A stretch of DNA of 28,151 nucleotides, from NCBI GenBank assembly GCA_964448935.1, contig CAYVBE010000031.1, forward strand, positions 1 to 28,151. Reading direction: 5' to 3'. This DNA comes from CAYVBE01 sp964448935 (GTDB lineage Bacteria > Planctomycetota > Brocadiia > SM23-32). Within the stretch, counting starts at the first letter, position 1; each line of letters opens with the position of its first letter. The translations under genes were made by a program, and so were the position numbers. The notes beneath the pieces are model-generated. The model had not been told where the DNA came from, did not search any database, and was given only the letters and a program-made list of their open reading frames with translations. Below are positions 24,028-28,151 of the stretch, in pieces.

Positions 24028-24056
24028 AGTATACCATACCCACCTCATCGTATCAA
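24028..24056 (-). promoter_or_regulatory. Near-consensus promoter for the glycosidase/flavoprotein operon
   Basis: Minus strand: TTGATA (24056-24051; 5/6), a 17-nt spacer, then TATACT (24033-24028; 5/6) preceded by TGG, i.e. an extended -10. Transcription would start near 24021, giving a leader of about 55 nt to the ATG at 23966. This is the strongest promoter in the window and argues that the operon is independent of the helicase gene upstream. Confidence 0.68.
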
Positions 24057-24133
24057 AACCGCCCGCGACTTGCTATCAGGCCCAGTGACCCCGGACCCGT
24101 GTGGCGTACGAATTGGCAGAATTCACAGCCCTG

Positions 24134-26350
24134 CTATGCTGAGGGGAGTCCGGAAAGCATCCGCCTCAGGGAGCTAATGTCCAGCCTGTCGTGGAAGTAG
24201 GCCAGGCGCAAAAGGCCTGCCGGCAGATAACGGTCATATTTGTCTGGCAAAGGCGTTTCGCCCGAAGACAAAAGTTCTTCCATTCCGTATTGCCGTGTGG
24301 CGACTTCCTGCAAGATCGCGGTCAGCCCTCTTTCATCCACGCCAGGATCCTTGAGTGTCAAATAATAGGGATTGCGCCCGGCCACGCGCGGGCTAACAGG
24401 GGTCCCGAACAACGCACTGCTCAAGGCGCGCCGCAGCGTTCTTGTCTGCCGCGAACCTCGCCAGGGCAACAGGTAACGGCGATCCCCTCCTCCATCAAGG
24501 ACCGCGCGTTGGCTCAATCCCAGACGGCCTGCCAAAGCCCGCGCCTGCTCCAGACGTTCACACGCACGCGGTTGAAGGTAGGGATAAGCCATATCCTCAG
24601 TGAGCACTTGCCGCATCCGCTGGAGGACCCGCGTATGCACCTCTCCGGCACTTCCCCGCCAGTGAGCCGGCACACCTCCCTTCACCTCCCGGGCGTAAAC
24701 GAGCAAAGACTTCTCGTCTATGTCAGTGACCTCCCATGTCCTGCCTGCCAATCCGAACCTCTCACCTCTGGGCGGCGGATGGCTTATGCTGCCTATCTTG
24801 CGGGCCTCCTGCACCACGTCGTATTCCACGGACGATTGGAAGACAGCGTAGAAACGGAAATCCCGCACGACCTTTTCGCCTTCCAGCCCGATGATCAAAC
24901 CCCCGGTCTCTGTTCGTTCAATATGGTCCGTATTCAAAAGATGCCGCAACAGGCGACGATAGTGCTCCTGGCCAATATGCGCAAAAGGAGGTAACGTCAG
25001 CACCCGGCTGGCCAGGCCCGCCGGGCTGAGTTCTCCGTGTGAGTGAAGAACGCTCATAGTCTGGTGATACAAAAGGCTGAAGGGATACTTCGCTTCGTCA
25101 AATGGTTCGATCCAGTGTTCCTCGGCGTATAGCTGGACGCAGGCGATAGCCTGGAGAAGGCTCCACGGGAGACGGTCCATCACAGATGGGTTTGGCATAG
25201 CCTTTTCCGCACACACGATCCACATCTGGGATGGCTGGCCTCGCCGCCCACTCCGTCCAAGCCGCTGCACAAAACTGGAAACGCTGTTGCTTGCCTGAAG
25301 CTGGATGACACGTTCCAATTGTCCGATGTCAATGCCCAGTTCCAAGGTGACGGTCGCCACTGTAACAGCGGGGCGCGTTTCGTCTCGCATGGCCCGCTCC
25401 GCCTCCTCTCGCAGCACATCAGATATGCTTCCGTGGTGAACGTGGAATATATCGGGCAGGTGTTCCGCCTTCGCAATGTGCCGCAGGTTGACCGCAACGT
25501 CTTCAACATCCCGCCGGCTGTTGGCAAAAACGATGCACTTACGTCCCCAGCAATTGCTGAAAATGTAGGAATACGCATTGTCTTCCGGTTCGCCGGGTAT
25601 CGCACTATCATCTTTGTCAGCCTTGGGTTGGCGGCTCTCTTGGAGCTCTGCTTCGATGAAGTGCTCGATTGCCAGTTGAATACGTCCCTTGCCCGCCTCA
25701 CACTTAGGCCAAAGCACGTCCCGATTCGAATCAGTTTTCAGCCATTCCGCCGCGTCAGTGTAATCGCCGAGAGTTGCCGATAACCCGATGCGTCGTGGCG
25801 GCGCCGCACAAAACCGCTCGAGCCGCTTCAGCAAGCACTGGACCTGCGCGCCACGGTCTGAGCCCATAAAGGCATGGACTTCGTCAATTACCACAAAACG
25901 AAGGTCGGCAAAGAGGTGGGGAAGGTGCTGTTTCCTGTTGATGAAGGTGCTTTCAAGCGACTCGGGGGTGATCTGGAGTATCCCGCGTGGTTTTGCCAGC
26001 ATCTCTTTGCGGTGCTTGGCAGCCACTCCGCCGTGCCACTTCCACACCGGGATATGGGATTCGTCGAGCAGTTCGTCCAGACGCTCGAACTGATCATTGA
26101 TCAACGCGGTCAAAGGCCCGATGTAGAGCGCTCCGATGCTGCAGGCTGGGTCTTCGTCCAGGATAGTCAAGATCGGAAAAAGCGCCGCTTCCGTCTTCCC
26201 CGAAGAGGTCGGAGTGGCCAGCAACAAGTGGGCATCGGTGTCCAGGATTATGGAAGCGGCTTGAATCTGTACATCCCGCAGTTCATCCCATCGTTTACGG
26301 TAGATGAACTCCTGGATGAACGGCGCAAACCGGTTAAAGACTTCGGTCAC
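24134..26350 (-). CDS. Lhr-like SF2 DEAD/DEAH-box helicase (defence-type)
   Basis: 738 residues; GTG start at 26350 overlapping the stop of the ATPase gene (GTGA), with GGAG 8 nt before it. It is an ATP-dependent nucleic-acid helicase: Q-like region near 28-33, motif I ATPTSSGKT (45-53, Lys52), motif Ib ITPESLE, motif II DEVH (156-159), motif III SAT (191-193), motif IV KCIVFANSRRDVE, motif V TLELGIDIG and motif VI QRLGRSGRRG (362-371). The helicase core ends near 390; the remaining 350 residues hold a winged-helix-like stretch and a C-terminal region I do not recognise. It is shorter than typical Lhr (about 1500) and similar to helicases found beside BrxD/DUF2791 ATPases and TerB-C proteins. 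The overlap with the ATPase gene implies translational coupling and a joint function. A role in DNA processing or phage defence is inferred from context only. Confidence 0.88.
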   Translation of the reverse strand: MTEVFNRFAPFIQEFIYRKRWDELRDVQIQAASIILDTDAHLLLATPTSSGKTEAALFPILTILDEDPACSIGALYIGPLTALINDQFERLDELLDESHIPVWKWHGGVAAKHRKEMLAKPRGILQITPESLESTFINRKQHLPHLFADLRFVVIDEVHAFMGSDRGAQVQCLLKRLERFCAAPPRRIGLSATLGDYTDAAEWLKTDSNRDVLWPKCEAGKGRIQLAIEHFIEAELQESRQPKADKDDSAIPGEPEDNAYSYIFSNCWGRKCIVFANSRRDVEDVAVNLRHIAKAEHLPDIFHVHHGSISDVLREEAERAMRDETRPAVTVATVTLELGIDIGQLERVIQLQASNSVSSFVQRLGRSGRRGQPSQMWIVCAEKAMPNPSVMDRLPWSLLQAIACVQLYAEEHWIEPFDEAKYPFSLLYHQTMSVLHSHGELSPAGLASRVLTLPPFAHIGQEHYRRLLRHLLNTDHIERTETGGLIIGLEGEKVVRDFRFYAVFQSSVEYDVVQEARKIGSISHPPPRGERFGLAGRTWEVTDIDEKSLLVYAREVKGGVPAHWRGSAGEVHTRVLQRMRQVLTEDMAYPYLQPRACERLEQARALAGRLGLSQRAVLDGGGDRRYLLPWRGSRQTRTLRRALSSALFGTPVSPRVAGRNPYYLTLKDPGVDERGLTAILQEVATRQYGMEELLSSGETPLPDKYDRYLPAGLLRLAYFHDRLDISSLRRMLSGLPSA

Positions 26351-27675
26351 AGTTCAAACTCCGCGAATTCTCCGCCCTCGGTCAGTGCATCCTTGCGGTC
26401 CGACCCGACAGATCGAAAACCCCCACTCTCAAGTATCGCGTTGAGCGTTTGCTCGGGATTCTCTCGGAGGATGTCGAGAATCGTGAGGAAGTCGCGAACG
26501 ACCTCCCGAGGAGTCAACAGCTTGCCAGCCCCCAAGCGCCCCAGTATGGCTTCCATAAACCTGGCCAGATCTTCCTCATTCAAGCCACACTGGTACCGGT
26601 GATGGGACGCATGCACGTGCATCAGCCGGGTGAGAAGCACGAATATCTCGTCATGTGTAAGTGTCTGTAAGCGAATAAGCGGAGAAGCTGATGTGAGAAT
26701 CCCTTCCTGCACGAAACGGCTTTCGGCCAGACGTGAGCGAAGGGCTTCGTAGCTGTACAGGCCGCGCCTTGTGTTCTCCAAGAATTTCACGGTCCCACCG
26801 ACCAGTATGCCCAGATGGGCGACTTTGCCTTGCATAGTATCGTTGAACATCGTGAGGAGCTTCTCATAGTTGGACGTGCGTGCCCGCGTATGGGTAATCT
26901 TGTACAGGTTCACGGCTTCATCGATAAACACCAGAAAACCACGGTAACCTATATCGGCCACCAACGCGCCAAAAAGCTTCAGATAATCATACCAGGAGTC
27001 ATCATCAATGATGACGCGCACGTTCAGGTCATGCCGGGCTTCCGTCTTTGTGGTGTATTCACCGCGGAGCCAGCGTAGTGCGGCTGCCTTCAGACTGTCA
27101 TCACGCATTCGGTGGCCATTCCAGTAGGCAGCGATCACCGAGCCGAAGTCGAACCCGTGTACCATGCCTTCCAATTCACCAACAACTTCGAAGATGCGTG
27201 CCTCTACCTCGTTGTCGAAGGCCGGATCATCGGGACTGAGCTCGGTATCGCGTCGTACGCTGGTCTGGATGCGTGATATCCATCTCTCCAGGATCGCCGC
27301 AAGCGCCTCGCCGTCCGGCCGCGTCTTCGTCGCCATGTTGCGCATAAGTTCCCGGTAGGTGGCAACTCCCTGGCCTTTCGAACCAGCAAGCCGCCTGGCG
27401 GGCGACAAATCAGCATCCGCCACGACGAAGTCTCGCTCCATCGCATAATTCCGCATAAGTTGGAGCAGGAATGTCTTTCCGGATCCGTAGCGCCCGATTA
27501 AGAAACGGAAGGCGCCTCCTCCATCCGCGATGGTCTCCAAGTCTTCAAGCAGAACCTGGACCTCGCGCTTACGCCCTACCGCTACTTGCTCCAGTCCGAT
27601 ACGCGGGACAACGCCCGCCGAGAAGGAATTGAGAATTGCGGACGAAATCCGCTTTGGTATCCGCTCAGATGGCAT
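26347..27675 (-). CDS. DUF2791/BrxD-type P-loop ATPase
   Basis: 442 residues; ATG at 27675 with GGGAG 10 nt upstream and only 6 nt after the stop of the preceding gene. The Walker A motif GRYGSGKTF lies at 61-69, Walker B with the acidic pair in FLVFIDEAVNL (247-257; Asp252, Glu253), and a sensor-like GILVGGT at 289-295. The N-terminal motif (ILNSFSAGVVPRIGLEQVAVGR) and the overall length agree with the DUF2791 family that contains BREX protein BrxD. In BREX type 2, BrxD accompanies an Lhr-like helicase; the same ATPase-helicase pair also occurs with TerB-N/TerB-C proteins, as seems to be the case here. The biochemical role is not established: probably an ATPase regulating DNA access or a partner complex. 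Central gene of the three-gene block. Confidence 0.85.
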   Translation of the reverse strand: MPSERIPKRISSAILNSFSAGVVPRIGLEQVAVGRKREVQVLLEDLETIADGGGAFRFLIGRYGSGKTFLLQLMRNYAMERDFVVADADLSPARRLAGSKGQGVATYRELMRNMATKTRPDGEALAAILERWISRIQTSVRRDTELSPDDPAFDNEVEARIFEVVGELEGMVHGFDFGSVIAAYWNGHRMRDDSLKAAALRWLRGEYTTKTEARHDLNVRVIIDDDSWYDYLKLFGALVADIGYRGFLVFIDEAVNLYKITHTRARTSNYEKLLTMFNDTMQGKVAHLGILVGGTVKFLENTRRGLYSYEALRSRLAESRFVQEGILTSASPLIRLQTLTHDEIFVLLTRLMHVHASHHRYQCGLNEEDLARFMEAILGRLGAGKLLTPREVVRDFLTILDILRENPEQTLNAILESGGFRSVGSDRKDALTEGGEFAEFEL

Positions 27676-27681
27676 GTGATC

Positions 27682-28151
27682 TTAGCTCCCGAAAAGTGAT
27701 TGGGCAACTGACTCATATTCAGGTTCAAGCTCCGGCGGTATTGAACCCGGCACGACAAGTCTATCTCCGATGGTCTCTATGGAAATCTCATTGATCGAAT
27801 CTATCAACATTTCGGGCATCCACCCTATCTCGTCGGCAATGCGGTGAATCGTCGGGCGCGCGTCATCGCGTGAGATGATCTCTTTCACTATCACCGCCTG
27901 CTGGTCGTTCAAACCCTCAAGTAGCTCGCGCCATTCGGGCGGAACGCCTTCCGGGGTTCTGACGGGAGAGGTCTCAAGACTCAGAAGGTGCTCAAGCTCA
28001 TCTCGGTAGTCGTCGCTCACTATTCGAAGGTCACCATCAGTAGCGACAAGGATGTCGCCAAGGTGCTCCAGTGCAAGAGCGTTGACATGATCAATCATCG
28101 GTTCGATGAGGGCGCCCTCCAGGGCCTCCGACACCTCGTTCGCATCCGCCT
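27682..28151 (-). CDS. TerB-C-domain-like protein (C-terminal part, runs off right edge)
   Basis: The frame is open from the window edge to the stop at 27682 and gives the last 155 residues; internal GTG/ATG codons near 28134 are not taken as the start because the frame continues beyond them. The sequence is acidic and helical. Its last 80 residues (LNDQQAVIVKEIISRDD...HRIADEIGWMPEMLIDSINEISIETIGDRLV) closely resemble the end of TerB-N/TerB-C proteins, where a segment of the form 'glycine-leucine-methionine ... AINE ... A-E ... GD-PL' is typical. The preceding segment (PMIDHVNALALEHLGDILV) is a second copy of the same unit. The TerB-C identity is by recalled pattern, not alignment. It lies 6 nt upstream of the ATPase gene, clearly one operon. 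Ter-linked proteins have been connected to chemical-stress and phage responses. Confidence 0.6.
   Translation of the reverse strand, partial: ADANEVSEALEGALIEPMIDHVNALALEHLGDILVATDGDLRIVSDDYRDELEHLLSLETSPVRTPEGVPPEWRELLEGLNDQQAVIVKEIISRDDARPTIHRIADEIGWMPEMLIDSINEISIETIGDRLVVPGSIPPELEPEYESVAQSLFGS

Noticed and set aside
24134..28151. Labelling the block as a BREX type 2 locus
   Set aside because: Only the BrxD-type ATPase and helicase are seen; the third gene looks TerB-C-like and no pglX, pglY, pglZ or pglW gene is in the window.

Overview
The window reads as a GC-rich chromosomal segment from an uncultivated, environmental bacterium. The mix of carbohydrate-active enzymes, URO-D-like and MttB-like methyltransferase homologues, sugar-isomerase TIM barrels, PfkB kinases and secreted HEAT-repeat proteins resembles Armatimonadota, Planctomycetota, Lentisphaerota or Hydrogenedentota genomes. 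This is inferred from gene content only; there is no rRNA or other decisive marker. RadA, LysA and good Shine-Dalgarno sequences place it in Bacteria. Almost every gene is on the minus strand; the MttB homologue is the one clear exception.

Layout. (1) 1-8566: the N-terminal part of a secreted protein of unknown function; a GH30-type glycosidase fused to ankyrin repeats; and a secreted 1751-residue GH2-type multidomain glycosidase. (2) 8679-11287: a divergent pair, a URO-D/MtaA-like protein (minus) and an MttB-family protein (plus), with no corrinoid protein nearby. (3) 11297-18237: a minus-strand run in transcription order PfkB kinase, RadA, LysA, a secreted TPR/HEAT protein with a degenerate receiver-like domain, and a xylose-isomerase-like TIM barrel. 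A promoter lies before PfkB, and a strong hairpin separates the last two genes. (4) 18238-19169: about 0.9 kb with no convincing gene, full of palindromes, short tandem repeats and direct/inverted repeats of REP/MITE character. (5) 19170-24056: a two-gene operon, an (alpha/alpha)6 glycosidase followed by a TVP38-flavoprotein reductase fusion, behind a near-consensus promoter. (6) 24134-28151: a lower-GC three-gene block running off the right edge: a TerB-C-like protein (partial), a DUF2791/BrxD-type P-loop ATPase and an Lhr-like SF2 helicase, with start and stop codons nearly or actually overlapping.

How the parts fit. Blocks 1, 2 and 5 look like scavenging of complex glycans and possibly methylated compounds. 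Block 3 mixes housekeeping genes (DNA repair, lysine/DAP synthesis) with lineage-specific ones. Block 6 is the most interesting: the ATPase-helicase-TerB-C combination belongs to the little-characterised Ter/BREX-like DNA-processing or defence modules, and its different base composition suggests it was acquired. Other points worth following are the GH30-ankyrin fusion, the secreted receiver-like protein, a 22-bp motif shared in front of two unrelated genes, and the repeat nest.
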